Source of the DNA: Hyphomicrobiales bacterium
GTDB lineage: Bacteria; Pseudomonadota; Alphaproteobacteria; Rhizobiales; Rhizobiaceae
Assembly: GCA_900473175.1 (NCBI GenBank)
Contig: UCKM01000025.1
Location: 62,001-126,000 of the forward strand
Direction: 5' to 3'
DNA: 64,000 bases
Shown: piece by piece, positions 52,958 through 61,098 of the stretch
Numbering within the stretch: the first letter of the stretch is position 1
Layout of the letters: each line of letters begins with the position of its first letter
The notes under the pieces: model-generated
Database searches by the model: none
Told to the model about the DNA's origin: nothing
Seen by the model: only the letters and a program-made list of their open reading frames with translations
Made by a program: the position numbers and the translations under genes

Positions 52958-53311
52958 ATGACCGTCAGACGCATCGTCGCCAATCTCGCCGTTGCCGATC
53001 CCGCCAGCGTTCGGGATTTTTACGAACGCCTCCTTGATCTGAAAGTGGTAATGGACCACGGCTGGATATTGACCTTCGCGTCCGACGCGATGGCAAAGCC
53101 CGAACTCAGCGTGGCAAGCGAAGGCGGCTCAGGAACGCCGGTTCCCGACCTTTCCATCGAAGTGGATGATGTTGACATGATCTATGAGCGAGCCAAGGCC
53201 TCGGGGTGTGAGATCGTCTACGGCATTGCCGATGAGCCTTGGGGTGTGCGGCGTTTTTATGTGCGCGATCCGTCGGGCAGGATCGTGAATATCCTCGCCC
53301 ACGCCAAGTAG
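52958..53311 (+). CDS. VOC-family (glyoxalase/bleomycin-resistance-like) protein
   Basis: A 117-residue single-domain vicinal oxygen chelate protein with the fold pattern RIVANLAVADPASVRDFYERLL, a central VPDLSIEVDDVDMIYERA and the terminal RRFYVRDPSGRIVNILAH. Such proteins bind metals or small molecules; the substrate is not predictable. It is convergent with the MarR gene, whose stop abuts it. Confidence 0.85.
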   Translation: MTVRRIVANLAVADPASVRDFYERLLDLKVVMDHGWILTFASDAMAKPELSVASEGGSGTPVPDLSIEVDDVDMIYERAKASGCEIVYGIADEPWGVRRFYVRDPSGRIVNILAHAK

Positions 53312-53758
53312 TCACAGGACTTTCTTCAAATTCTGCAACAGGCGGTCATGCTCGTCGCCGCCAAGCAACGCTTCGAGTTCTTTGTGCGTAGTCTTCCATA
53401 TGGGCAGAACGTCAGACAAAAGTGTCATTCCCGTTGGCGTCAATGTCATCAGGCGGCTGCGCTTGTCCGCCGGGTCTGTCTCAATTTTCACCAGGCCCCG
53501 GCGCTCCAGCGGCTTCAGCGCTGCGGTCAGTGTCGTGCGATCCATTGCAAGAAGCGATGCCACGGAACTCAAATTGGCGGGCTGCGGCCGGTTTAATGAC
53601 ATCAATAGCGAAAACTGGCCGTTGGTCAGACCGAATGGCCGCATGACCTCGTCGAAGCGCCGTCCGAGCGCACGCGCGGCGCGCTGAACGCTGAGACACA
53701 TACAGTTGTCGCGAACGTGAAGCGTGGTTTCGAAAGGAACAGAAATCGACTTTGACAT
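53312..53758 (-). CDS. MarR-family transcriptional regulator
   Basis: A 148-residue winged-helix repressor. The N-terminal HVRDNCMCLSVQRAARALGRRF contains two close cysteines (CMC), which could sense oxidants. The DNA-binding wing is LLAMDRTTLTAALKPLERRGLVKIETDPADKRS. It is divergent from the double-VOC protein gene at 53846, which it probably controls, and a 12-bp palindrome lies in the shared region. Confidence 0.85.
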   Translation of the reverse strand: MSKSISVPFETTLHVRDNCMCLSVQRAARALGRRFDEVMRPFGLTNGQFSLLMSLNRPQPANLSSVASLLAMDRTTLTAALKPLERRGLVKIETDPADKRSRLMTLTPTGMTLLSDVLPIWKTTHKELEALLGGDEHDRLLQNLKKVL

Positions 53759-53769
53759 GGCCTATATAT

Positions 53770-53781
53770 GTTGATATCAAC
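53770..53781. promoter_or_regulatory. Palindromic operator candidate for the MarR regulator
   Basis: GTTGATATCAAC at 53770-53781 is a perfect 12-bp palindrome in the 87-base divergent region between the MarR gene and the double-VOC gene. MarR proteins bind such inverted repeats as dimers, and the site sits 12 bases before the MarR start codon, so autorepression and control of the divergent gene are plausible. Confidence 0.6.
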
Positions 53782-53845
53782 GTAATTGTCAATATTCAAT
53801 CACGAGTGTTCTATATAGTCCGGCCATCATGGAGGAGGAACTATC

Positions 53846-54616
53846 ATGACCAAACCCGGTAATTTCATTTGGTACGAGCTGTTGACGAGCGATGCTCAGG
53901 CGGCCGAGCGCTTTTATAGCGAAGTAGTTGGCTGGGACCCCAAGGATTCCGGGCATCCAGAGATGCGATACACATTGCTCAACGTCGGCGCTGCGCCGAT
54001 TGCGGGCCTCATGGCGATCCCGGAAGATTGCGGGCCGGACATGAAACCGGCATGGACCGGCTACATCTGGGCGGAAGATGTCGATGCGAAAGCGGCGGAA
54101 GTCAAGGAACTAGGCGGCAAAGTCTTTCGTGAGCCGGCAGATATCCCCAATGTCGGTCGCTTTGCCGTCGTTGCCGACCCGCAGGGCGTAGCGTTCCAAT
54201 TGTTTGCGCCGACGATGACTGATCGTGGCGATATGCCGAAGCCGCCGACACCGGGCACGATCGGCTGGCACGAACTCGATGCCGATAACTGGGAAAGCGC
54301 ATTTGCCTTCTATTCGGCGCTGTTCGGCTGGACCAAGGATCAGGCGATGGATATGGGCCCGATGGGCACGTACCAGCTGTTCAAAGCTGGAGGAGACGAG
54401 GCGATTGGCGGCATGATGAATCGCACCGATCCGTCGAATCCGCCCAAATGGAACTTCTACATCTGCGTCGACAATATTGATGCTGCCGAACAGCGCGTGA
54501 AGAGCAACGGCGGCAAGATCCTCTTTGGCCCGCAGGAAGTACCGGGCGGTGCCTGGATTTTGCAATGCCTGGATCCGCAAGGCGCGATGTTCTGTCTGGT
54601 TGGCATGCGCAGCTGA
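53846..54616 (+). CDS. Double-domain VOC-family protein
   Basis: A 256-residue protein made of two tandem VOC domains, each opening with a similar motif (FIWYELLTSDAQAAERFYSEVVGW at 7-30, GWHELDADNWESAFAFYSALFGW near 137-160) and ending with DPQG-V-F and DPQGAMFCLVG. Proteins of this type are often called glyoxalase or hydroxylase-like in older annotation; the substrate is unknown. GGAGGAGGA lies before the ATG. Probably repressed by the divergent MarR. Confidence 0.88.
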   Translation: MTKPGNFIWYELLTSDAQAAERFYSEVVGWDPKDSGHPEMRYTLLNVGAAPIAGLMAIPEDCGPDMKPAWTGYIWAEDVDAKAAEVKELGGKVFREPADIPNVGRFAVVADPQGVAFQLFAPTMTDRGDMPKPPTPGTIGWHELDADNWESAFAFYSALFGWTKDQAMDMGPMGTYQLFKAGGDEAIGGMMNRTDPSNPPKWNFYICVDNIDAAEQRVKSNGGKILFGPQEVPGGAWILQCLDPQGAMFCLVGMRS

Positions 54617-54630
54617 AAGGACTGATCCAG

Positions 54631-54650
54631 GCCCCGCATGAAGGTGGGGC
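54631..54650. terminator. Bidirectional hairpin between the VOC and amn genes
   Basis: GCCCC at 54631-54635 pairs with GGGGC at 54646-54650 (5 bp, 10-base loop) in the 34-base gap between the two convergent genes. The flanking bases AG and TT extend it weakly. It may end transcription from both sides. Confidence 0.4.
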
Positions 54651-56159
54651 TTATTGAAAGGCCATCTCGTAGAAGCTGCGCAACTTGCGTGAGTGCAGCT
54701 TCTCGGGTGGCATTTCGGCGAGCTTCTCCAAGGCGCGGATACCGATCTGCAGATGCTGTGCGACCTGCCGCTTGTAGAATTCTGTCGCCATACCCGGCAG
54801 CTTCAATTCACCGTGCAGCGGCTTGTCCGAGACGCAAAGCAGCGTGCCATAGGGTACGCGGAAGCGAAAACCGTTCGCGGCTATCGTCGCCGACTCCATG
54901 TCGAGCGCGATGGCCCGCGACTGTGAAAGCCGCTTTACCGGGCCACGCTGGTCGCGCAGTTCCCAGTTGCGATTGTCGATCGTTGCAACGGTGCCGGTGC
55001 GCATGATGCGCTTCAGATCATAGCCTTCAAGCCCGGTAATCTCTGCTACAGCCTGTTCGAGCGCCACCTGCACTTCGGCAAGGGCCGGGATTGGCACCCA
55101 AACCGGCAGATCGTCATCGAGCACATGGTCTTCGCGCACGTAGGCGTGGGCTAGCACGTAGTCGCCGAGCGCCTGCGTATTGCGCAGCCCGGCGCAATGG
55201 CCAAGCATCAGCCAGGCATGGGGTCTCAGCACCGCGATATGATCCGTGATTGTCTTGGCGTTGGAAGGGCCAACGCCGATATTGACCATTGTGATGCCGG
55301 AGCCGTCACTGCGTGCAAGGTGGTAGGCAGGCATTTGCGGCAACCGGCCGACGGGCACACCTGAGGACGGGCTTGCCTTGCCAGCCTCGGTGATCAGATT
55401 GCCGGGTTCGATGAAATGTTCGTAGCCCCCACCACCGCCTGCCATCAAATTGCGGGCCAGAGCGCAGAATTCGTCGATGTAGAACTGGTAGTTCGTGAAG
55501 AGAACATAGTTCTGGAAATGGGCAGGCCGGGTTGCGGTGTAATGCGAGAGCCGGTGCAAGGAATAGTCGACGCGCTGTGCGGTGAAGGGCGATAGCGGCA
55601 TGACGCTGTCAATATCATCGGCCTCGTATTCGCCGTTGACGATACGATCATCCGTGGCGTTGAGATCAGGCACGTCGAACAGATCGCGCAAGGGACGTGT
55701 GAACGCGTCGGCGACCGACGATTCAACATATGTCCCTTCGAGAAACGCAAAGTGGATCGGGATGGGCGTCGTCGACTCCTGCACCGTGACCGGCCCGCCA
55801 TGATTGCGGATTAAAAGCCTTATCTGCTCTTCGAGATAGTGGTCGAAAAGGTCTGGCCGTGTGATGGTCGCCGAATACTGGCCCGGCGACGACACGTGGC
55901 CGAAGGCAAGGCGGGAATCGATCTGGGCATAGCTGGATGTCGAAAGCCGCACTTCCGGATAGAAGGCGCGGAAATGCGTGGTCTCTCTGGCTTCGCCCCT
56001 TGCAACCCTGTCAAAGGCATCGCGCAGGAACTGGGTATTGCGCTCGTAAAGCCTGCCAAGCGCCTGCACGGCCGCTTTCGCTTCGTTGAATTCTTCCGGC
56101 TCAACATGCGGGGGCATGCTGACTGTTACAGGTTTCTTGGTTCCGACTCGTTTATCCAT
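54651..56159 (-). CDS. amn: AMP nucleosidase
   Basis: A 502-residue enzyme that cleaves AMP to adenine and ribose 5-phosphate. The N-terminal helical domain (about 1-180) holds the DRVARGEARE-type AMN_N region, and the C-terminal nucleoside-phosphorylase-like domain has MLGHCAGLRNTQALGDYVLAHAYVREDHVLDDDLP and the catalytic-type EDMESATIAANGFRF region (ALDMESATIAANG). Full length for proteobacterial Amn. Nothing lies close upstream; a long non-coding stretch precedes it. Confidence 0.95.
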   Translation of the reverse strand: MDKRVGTKKPVTVSMPPHVEPEEFNEAKAAVQALGRLYERNTQFLRDAFDRVARGEARETTHFRAFYPEVRLSTSSYAQIDSRLAFGHVSSPGQYSATITRPDLFDHYLEEQIRLLIRNHGGPVTVQESTTPIPIHFAFLEGTYVESSVADAFTRPLRDLFDVPDLNATDDRIVNGEYEADDIDSVMPLSPFTAQRVDYSLHRLSHYTATRPAHFQNYVLFTNYQFYIDEFCALARNLMAGGGGGYEHFIEPGNLITEAGKASPSSGVPVGRLPQMPAYHLARSDGSGITMVNIGVGPSNAKTITDHIAVLRPHAWLMLGHCAGLRNTQALGDYVLAHAYVREDHVLDDDLPVWVPIPALAEVQVALEQAVAEITGLEGYDLKRIMRTGTVATIDNRNWELRDQRGPVKRLSQSRAIALDMESATIAANGFRFRVPYGTLLCVSDKPLHGELKLPGMATEFYKRQVAQHLQIGIRALEKLAEMPPEKLHSRKLRSFYEMAFQ

Positions 56160-56663
56160 CCTCTCAATATAATAGGTCTGTGTGAACTTTGGAAAACTAT
56201 TGCAAATTACGGTGCCTTTCCCCTTGTTTTTCCAGCCTTTTTTTAAATTAGCTAAGAAAATGAAACCGGCATTGACAGCCCGTTACCAATCTTATTCAGA
56301 TTTTTTTTGGCCAACTTGTCTTGCCCGGCAAAGACCTTGGCCTCCCGTGCGCTGCAGCTTGGCGCTATCGATATCGCTCAATGGCCATTGCTCCAATATG
56401 AACTTGGCTGCGTCGAATGCTGAAGTAAATCGTGCCAGCCGTTAAAGGATCGAAAATGGCCCGGCGCGCATGGATTTAGTGGACTCGTGCCGCCGGGCCA
56501 AAAGCGCTGCGGTGCAGCGCAAGGCCCGCCGCTGGAGAGGGGTTCAAACACAGCGGCGGGCCAGGGGTCTCAAGCTTGGGTTGTCAGGATAGCGGCGCCG
56601 TGCTGGCGTCACAATCAGGACTTGCCCTCGTTGCCAATGGGGAATGTACGCAGACCGCTACAG
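56160..56663. other. Non-coding stretch upstream of amn
   Basis: No gene is supported over about 500 bases. The part near amn is AT-rich with runs of T and A. A strong inverted repeat at 56523-56562 is listed separately. Confidence 0.5.
56523..56562. repeat. 12-bp inverted repeat hairpin
   Basis: GGCCCGCCGCTG at 56523-56534 and CAGCGGCGGGCC at 56551-56562 are perfect reverse complements with a 16-base loop. No T-run is near on either strand, so it is not a classical terminator. It could be a small-RNA stem or a protein site. Confidence 0.6.
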
Positions 56664-56828
56664 TTAATCCGCTTGGCGAAGCTGCTCGGCCAGTTCGGTA
56701 ACGCGTGCGGGATCGGCTTCGCGCATTGTTCGCAACGGCATCGAACGCTGATCATGCGGCCATTCATGCGGATCAGTTCTCACGTCTTCGGTTTCAAGAA
56801 ACCGTGCGAATTGATCCCTGACGCACAT
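56664..56828 (-). CDS. Small acidic protein, 54 residues (candidate)
   Basis: An ATG at 56826-56828 with GAGG 5 bases upstream opens a 54-residue frame: MCVRDQFARFLETEDVRTD, then PHEWPHDQRSMPLRTM, ending ARVTELAEQLRQAD. Composition (many D, E, R, Q) and helical pattern look like real coding. It falls in a stretch otherwise without genes. No family recognised. Confidence 0.4.
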   Translation of the reverse strand: MCVRDQFARFLETEDVRTDPHEWPHDQRSMPLRTMREADPARVTELAEQLRQAD

Positions 56829-57046
56829 GATCGCCTCGCGGCGCGTCAGCTCCGTGCGCCCGAAACGAAAGCAGTCGCCTTGGCAAATCGAACATAACAG
56901 TGTTCTCTATCTGCGACCTGGCAGCTTGTTCACGACCCGCGCGGCGATAATGATCGGATTGTTCTGCGCCCTGTTTCTTCTGCACCCACCTGACTATTGG
57001 CAACTCGAGTGGATGGCGTATCAGAGCCGCACAAGAGGAGACAGAT

Positions 57047-57247
57047 ATGGAAATTGTCAAAACCGCTACCGCACTTGTGGCCATATCCATGCTTGTAGGC
57101 TGCACCAGTACCAGCACATATAATCAGTGGTCCCGTGTGGAAGCCTATTTCATGAATCCGGCCCGATCCTGTGCATCCGGCTATTATGATTGCAGCCTGC
57201 GCTCCAGCAACAGGGCGCGCGACGAGGGCTTTGCCAACGGGCACTGA
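57047..57247 (+). CDS. Small lipoprotein (66 aa)
   Basis: A 66-residue predicted lipoprotein with the signal MEIVKTATALVAISMLVGC and lipobox MLVGC (Cys19, Thr at +2). The mature part is about 48 residues with YNQWSRVEAYFMNPARSCAS and two further cysteines. GAGGAGACAG precedes the ATG. It is probably anchored in the outer membrane. Function unknown; no partner genes nearby. Confidence 0.6.
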   Translation: MEIVKTATALVAISMLVGCTSTSTYNQWSRVEAYFMNPARSCASGYYDCSLRSSNRARDEGFANGH

Positions 57248-57555
57248 ATCGTTCGGTTTTACCGGGTTGGTGCGATCCAGCCTCAACTCCGTGGCGACAG
57301 ATGGGCGATCTGCTCCTGCAATAGCAACGCTTTCAAGCCGCGCCGCGCAATTGCTCAGCTGCCGTTGCAGGCACTGAACTCTAGTATTGCTTGGCACTGC
57401 CGCCGGTATGCGCTTTGGCACCCGCCACACTCCGGGTGTATTGGCACAAGCCGTTTTCAATCAGCTAAACGCTTTGAAAATAAAGGGAATTTTGGCTTTT
57501 TTTACTGTACTCCCAATATAGTGATTTCGTATGACGGTTGAAAAGCACCCGGGCT
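57248..57555. other. Non-coding stretch
   Basis: I see no supported gene or strong structure in these 308 bases. The right part (57470-57530) is AT-rich. Confidence 0.5.
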
Positions 57556-57720
57556 TTAAACTCTTTGAAGAGCAACGAGGAGGACAAGACCGATGCCGCC
57601 ATTGGATGGCGAGCGGCTTTCGTAGCTTGCGGCAAATGCCAGGACAGGGCCGACGAGAATGGCCGAAAAGATCAGCGCCCGCAGGAAGAGCAGCGATAAG
57701 TTTGCTGTCGATTGCATCAT
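57556..57720 (-). CDS. Small membrane or secreted protein (54 aa, candidate)
   Basis: ATGATG at 57715-57720 is preceded by AAGGAG 10 bases upstream. The 54-residue product starts MMQSTANLSLLFLRALIFSA, then ILVGPVLAFAASYESRS, and ends LVLLVALQRV. The N-terminus has the n-, h- and c-regions of a signal peptide (cleavage near AFA-AS), so the mature part is only about 24 residues, or the whole is a two-helix membrane protein. No family recognised; the strong ribosome-binding site and signal make it worth listing. Confidence 0.5.
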   Translation of the reverse strand: MMQSTANLSLLFLRALIFSAILVGPVLAFAASYESRSPSNGGIGLVLLVALQRV

Positions 57721-57876
57721 GGTCTCGCTTCTCCTTTTCGCCCCCCGTTTCGGGGTGCCGCGCCGTTGATGCGAGGAAAATAGGCGTCACGGGCTGAACG
57801 AAAGCTGAGATCGTCGTTCATCTGCCGTTCAATCGGAATTGCCCGGCCACACCTTGTGATCGGTTGTCGGAGCCCT

Positions 57877-58566
57877 ATGTTCTTGGTGACATCCCCCCTT
57901 ACGGAGACTGCTATGACCACCCAGACTTCCATCATGCTCGAGGAACTCGGCGTTCCCTATGATTTGAAGCTGGTCAATATCGGCAAGGGCGACCAGTTCG
58001 AGCCGTCATTCCTGAAGATTGCTCCCAATAATCGCATGCCTGCGATCGTCGATCCGGAAGGCCCGGATGGAAACCCGATTTCGGTGTTCGAATCCGGTGC
58101 AATATTGCAGTATCTCGGCCGCAAGTTCGGCAGGTTCTATCCGCAGGACGAGCGTGCACGCGTCGAGGTTGAGGAATGGCTGTTCTGGCAGGTCGGCGGA
58201 CTGGGGCCCATGGCCGGGCAGGCCAACCATTTCCGCCATTACGCGCCGGAGCAAATCGAATACGGCATTACCCGCTATACGAACGAGGTCAATCGCCTCT
58301 ATGGCGTAATGAATCGCCGTCTCGAAGGCCGCGACTATCTGGCAGGAGATTATTCGATCGCCGACATGGCCTCCTATGGATGGGTCATTTCCTATGCCAA
58401 TCAGGGCCAGGATTTGAATGATTTTCTCAATCTGAAACGCTGGTTCGAAGCTGTGGGTGCACGGCCCGCCGTTGAACGCGGCGTGGAGCTCGGCAAGGCA
58501 GAACGGCGCAGCATCGCCGATGACGAGGAAGCGAAGAAAATTCTGTTCGGCCAACGGGCGCGCTGA
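57877..58566 (+). CDS. Glutathione S-transferase family protein
   Basis: A 229-residue GST of the YghU/nu-like group. The thioredoxin-like domain has SIMLEELGVPYDLKLVNIGKGDQFEPSFLKI and NNRMPAIVDPEGPDG, with the glutathione-contact SVFESGAILQYLGRKF; the helical C-terminal domain spans about 95-215 (YLAGDYSIADMASYGWV). The start is uncertain: ATG 57877 (MFLVTSP) keeps a beta-1 strand, while ATG 57913 removes it. Between strand and helix the usual TPNG-type loop that carries the catalytic Ser/Thr is replaced by LTETAMTTQ. The preceding GGAG suits either start. Convergent with chrA. Confidence 0.8.
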   Translation: MFLVTSPLTETAMTTQTSIMLEELGVPYDLKLVNIGKGDQFEPSFLKIAPNNRMPAIVDPEGPDGNPISVFESGAILQYLGRKFGRFYPQDERARVEVEEWLFWQVGGLGPMAGQANHFRHYAPEQIEYGITRYTNEVNRLYGVMNRRLEGRDYLAGDYSIADMASYGWVISYANQGQDLNDFLNLKRWFEAVGARPAVERGVELGKAERRSIADDEEAKKILFGQRAR

Positions 58567-58600
58567 GGCATGGACCATCGAACGCTGCAGTAAGATACTG

Positions 58601-58626
58601 AACCCCTGCGGCAGCGCGGGGTTTCA
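58601..58626. terminator. Bidirectional terminator between the GST and chrA genes
   Basis: AACCCC at 58601-58606 pairs with GGGGTT at 58618-58623 around a GC-rich loop, followed by TTTC on the plus strand. It lies in the 57-base gap between two convergent genes and can serve both. Confidence 0.6.
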
Positions 58627-60033
58627 GCTCAATCCATGTGCCAGGTACCAGAGCATGCCGGCGAGTGATGCAGCAAGGAGTGTCTGGAGCATGCCGGCTT
58701 TCAACCAGAAAATGGCTGCGACTGCGCCGAGTGTCAGCAAGACCGACGGCAGGTTGATCGAGGATAGCACCGGCAGATCGAGGGTGACCCCGGGAGCTTG
58801 CCAGCGAACGACCTCGCCAAACATCACGTGAAGGGCAAACCACGCGGCGAGGTTTGCGATCACGCCGACCACTGCCGCGGTTATGGCGGTCATCATGCCG
58901 GTCAATGCCCGGTTGTTGCGAAGCCGCTCAATGTAGGGTGCACCGAGAAAAATCCAGAGAAAGCACGGCACGAACGTGACCCATGTGGTCAGGATCGAGG
59001 CGAACACGGCAGCTGTCAGCGGCGACAGCGAACCGGGTGCGCGATATGCGCCCAGGAACCCGACGAACTGCACGACCATGATCAATGGTCCGGGCGTTGT
59101 CTCTGCCATGCCAAGCCCATCGAGCATCTCGCCGGGCCGCAGCCACCCATACTGCTGGACGGCCTGCTGCGCGACATAGGACAACACTGCATAGGCACCA
59201 CCGAATGTGACCATCGCCATCTTGCTGAAAAATATGCCGATCTGGCTAAACACGCTTTCTTGCCCCATCCAGACGATGATCGCCGCGACCGGGACCAGCC
59301 ATAGGAGAAGCAAAATAGCGGATATCTTCAGTGACCAGGCGAGATTCGGCCGTGCATGATCTGGTGTTGCTTCGCCAAGCGCCGAATCGCCGTCGAGAAG
59401 ACCCGGTCCTGCGCTGCCATGACCTCCGCCCATTTGAAACAGCGGCGATCCAGCGCGTCCGCCGATGTAACCGATGACTGCTGCGGTCAGTATGATGAAA
59501 GGGAACGGCATATGAAAGGCGAAGATTGCGAGAAACGCCGCAACAGCGATCAGAACCATTGTGCTGTTCTTCAGGGCGCGCTTGCCGATCCGCAAGACTG
59601 CCTGCAGAACGATCGCAAGAACAGCGGCTTTCAACCCGAAGAACAGCCCTTGAACAAGTCCGACGCTGCCATAGAGAACGTAAATCGTACTCAAAACGAG
59701 TATCGACAGGAAGCCGGGTAGGACGAAAAGCGTCCCCGCTACGAGACCACCCTTGGTTCTGTGCAAGAGCCATCCGATATAGATTGCGAGTTGCTGCGCC
59801 TCGGGACCGGGCAAAAGCATGCAATAATTGAGCGCATGCAGAAATCTTCTCTCGCCAATCCAGCGTTTCTCGTCAACGAGGATGCGGTGCATGACGGCGA
59901 TCTGGCCTGCCGGGCCGCCAAAACTCAATGCAGCGATCCGCACCCAGACGCGCACCGCTTCCCCAAAGGAAATACCATGACCCTCACGGGTTCCCGGCGA
60001 GATTTCAACTCCATTGCTTGCAAGATCGGACAT
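58624..60033 (-). CDS. chrA: Chromate transporter ChrA (long-chain CHR)
   Basis: A 469-residue efflux protein that exports chromate. The start is the ATG at 60031-60033, one base after the chrB stop; a longer reading would reach 60111 inside chrB. The two CHR halves are recognisable by GGPAGQIAVMHRILV and ALNYCMLLPGPEAQQLAIYIGW, and in the second half by FGGAYAVLSYVAQQAV and MLDGLGMAETTPGPLIMV. About ten to twelve transmembrane segments. Second gene of a chrB-chrA pair. Confidence 0.92.
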   Translation of the reverse strand: MSDLASNGVEISPGTREGHGISFGEAVRVWVRIAALSFGGPAGQIAVMHRILVDEKRWIGERRFLHALNYCMLLPGPEAQQLAIYIGWLLHRTKGGLVAGTLFVLPGFLSILVLSTIYVLYGSVGLVQGLFFGLKAAVLAIVLQAVLRIGKRALKNSTMVLIAVAAFLAIFAFHMPFPFIILTAAVIGYIGGRAGSPLFQMGGGHGSAGPGLLDGDSALGEATPDHARPNLAWSLKISAILLLLWLVPVAAIIVWMGQESVFSQIGIFFSKMAMVTFGGAYAVLSYVAQQAVQQYGWLRPGEMLDGLGMAETTPGPLIMVVQFVGFLGAYRAPGSLSPLTAAVFASILTTWVTFVPCFLWIFLGAPYIERLRNNRALTGMMTAITAAVVGVIANLAAWFALHVMFGEVVRWQAPGVTLDLPVLSSINLPSVLLTLGAVAAIFWLKAGMLQTLLAASLAGMLWYLAHGLS

Positions 60034-60034
60034 C

Positions 60035-60853
60035 TCACGCACCAAGCTTTCGGTTGGGCCAATTGTGCGTTTCGCCCGTGGCATCACGGCACCATCGATA
60101 GAATGCGTCATACAGCATCATGCCTGCATCCAACTGCTCAAGGTCATCAGAATACATGCGTGACAGACCGAGTGACGCAGCCAGCAACCCCGGGGCCTCG
60201 GGGGCAAGGTCGGGCCGGGCTGTATCCGCGCCTCGCACGATGGTGGCAAGCCTCGAAAGCGGTTCCGAAGTCAGGCCAAACTCTTCAACCATCACATCGA
60301 ATGTGCAAAGTTCACCACGATGGCTCCAGAACACATTCTCGATATCGAAGGGTGCAGCATTGAAACGGTCCGCCACGGCCTCAACTTCCGCAGGTGCTAC
60401 GAACAGGATCGCAGCACCGGGATCAACGAAGCGACGGATAAGCCACGGGCAGGCAATCCTGTCGATCTTCGGGCGGGCCCGCGTCACCCACACAGTCCGC
60501 CCATTCTGATCGAAAGCCGGCAGCCGCGACACGGGAACCAAAGAAAATCCCGCCGCGCTCCAGGCTTCGTAGCCGCCTTCGAGAGCCTCTGCAGCTATGC
60601 CATTGCAACGCAACAGCGCCGCAGTTCCTTCGCTCAGCTTTTTGCCCTGCTGGCAGATAATGGCGGCGCGCTTGCTATCGAGCTGGTGGACCCAGGATTC
60701 AATATTCTTGTGCGAACGTCGGCGTGAACCGGGAATTAATCGCGGATCCAAAGCGAAATCCTCGTCGGTTCGGACATCGATGAGCGCAGGACAGGCCGGT
60801 GTTCCAACCAACCGTGATAATTTGTCGAGTGATATTGTCGTGGTCGAAGACAT
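60035..60853 (-). CDS. chrB: ChrB-domain chromate resistance protein with N-terminal rhodanese domain
   Basis: A 272-residue protein starting at the ATG at 60851-60853 (MSSTTTISLDKLSRL), with GGAGGG 7 bases before. Residues 1-115 form a rhodanese-like domain with the active-site loop ICQQGKKL (Cys in position), and residues 120-272 form the ChrB C-terminal domain (VTRARPKIDRIACPWLIRRFVDPGA, MLYDAFYRWCRD). Proteins of this fused type accompany chrA in alphaproteobacteria and take part in chromate resistance. chrA follows directly. Confidence 0.88.
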   Translation of the reverse strand: MSSTTTISLDKLSRLVGTPACPALIDVRTDEDFALDPRLIPGSRRRSHKNIESWVHQLDSKRAAIICQQGKKLSEGTAALLRCNGIAAEALEGGYEAWSAAGFSLVPVSRLPAFDQNGRTVWVTRARPKIDRIACPWLIRRFVDPGAAILFVAPAEVEAVADRFNAAPFDIENVFWSHRGELCTFDVMVEEFGLTSEPLSRLATIVRGADTARPDLAPEAPGLLAASLGLSRMYSDDLEQLDAGMMLYDAFYRWCRDATGETHNWPNRKLGA

Positions 60854-60867
60854 TTCGCGTCCCTCCG

Positions 60868-61098
60868 TTAAAAGTCGGTTTTCTGGACGCGATACTTGGG
60901 CATGACGCCTCGTGGGGAGATCGCAATCCCCATGGCCATATGATTGGCACGAACGCAAGATATGTCAAGTGAGCCAAGAACGATGCCAGGTTCCTCTGAA
61001 CGAAATTCGTGAAATGCAACAACCAAATTGTCGCTTGGGGGGCGGGCGCTCGCGACATCCTCCACGGATAGGCTGACCTGGGGTTCTTGGAAAGCCAC
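60868..61098 (-). CDS. Possible small protein upstream of chrB
   Basis: A GTG at 61096-61098 opens a 76-residue frame ending 14 bases before chrB. Its end, SCVRANHMAMGIAISPRG then MPKYRVQKTDF, and its codon choice look like real coding, but the ribosome-binding site is weak and a stop lies shortly upstream. It could be the remnant of a longer gene. No family recognised. Confidence 0.35.
   Translation of the reverse strand: MAFQEPQVSLSVEDVASARPPSDNLVVAFHEFRSEEPGIVLGSLDISCVRANHMAMGIAISPRGVMPKYRVQKTDF

Noticed and set aside
56523-56562. Possible tRNA because of GGTTCAAAC near paired arms
   Set aside because: The arms form one simple hairpin; there is no anticodon or D arm and no acceptor geometry.
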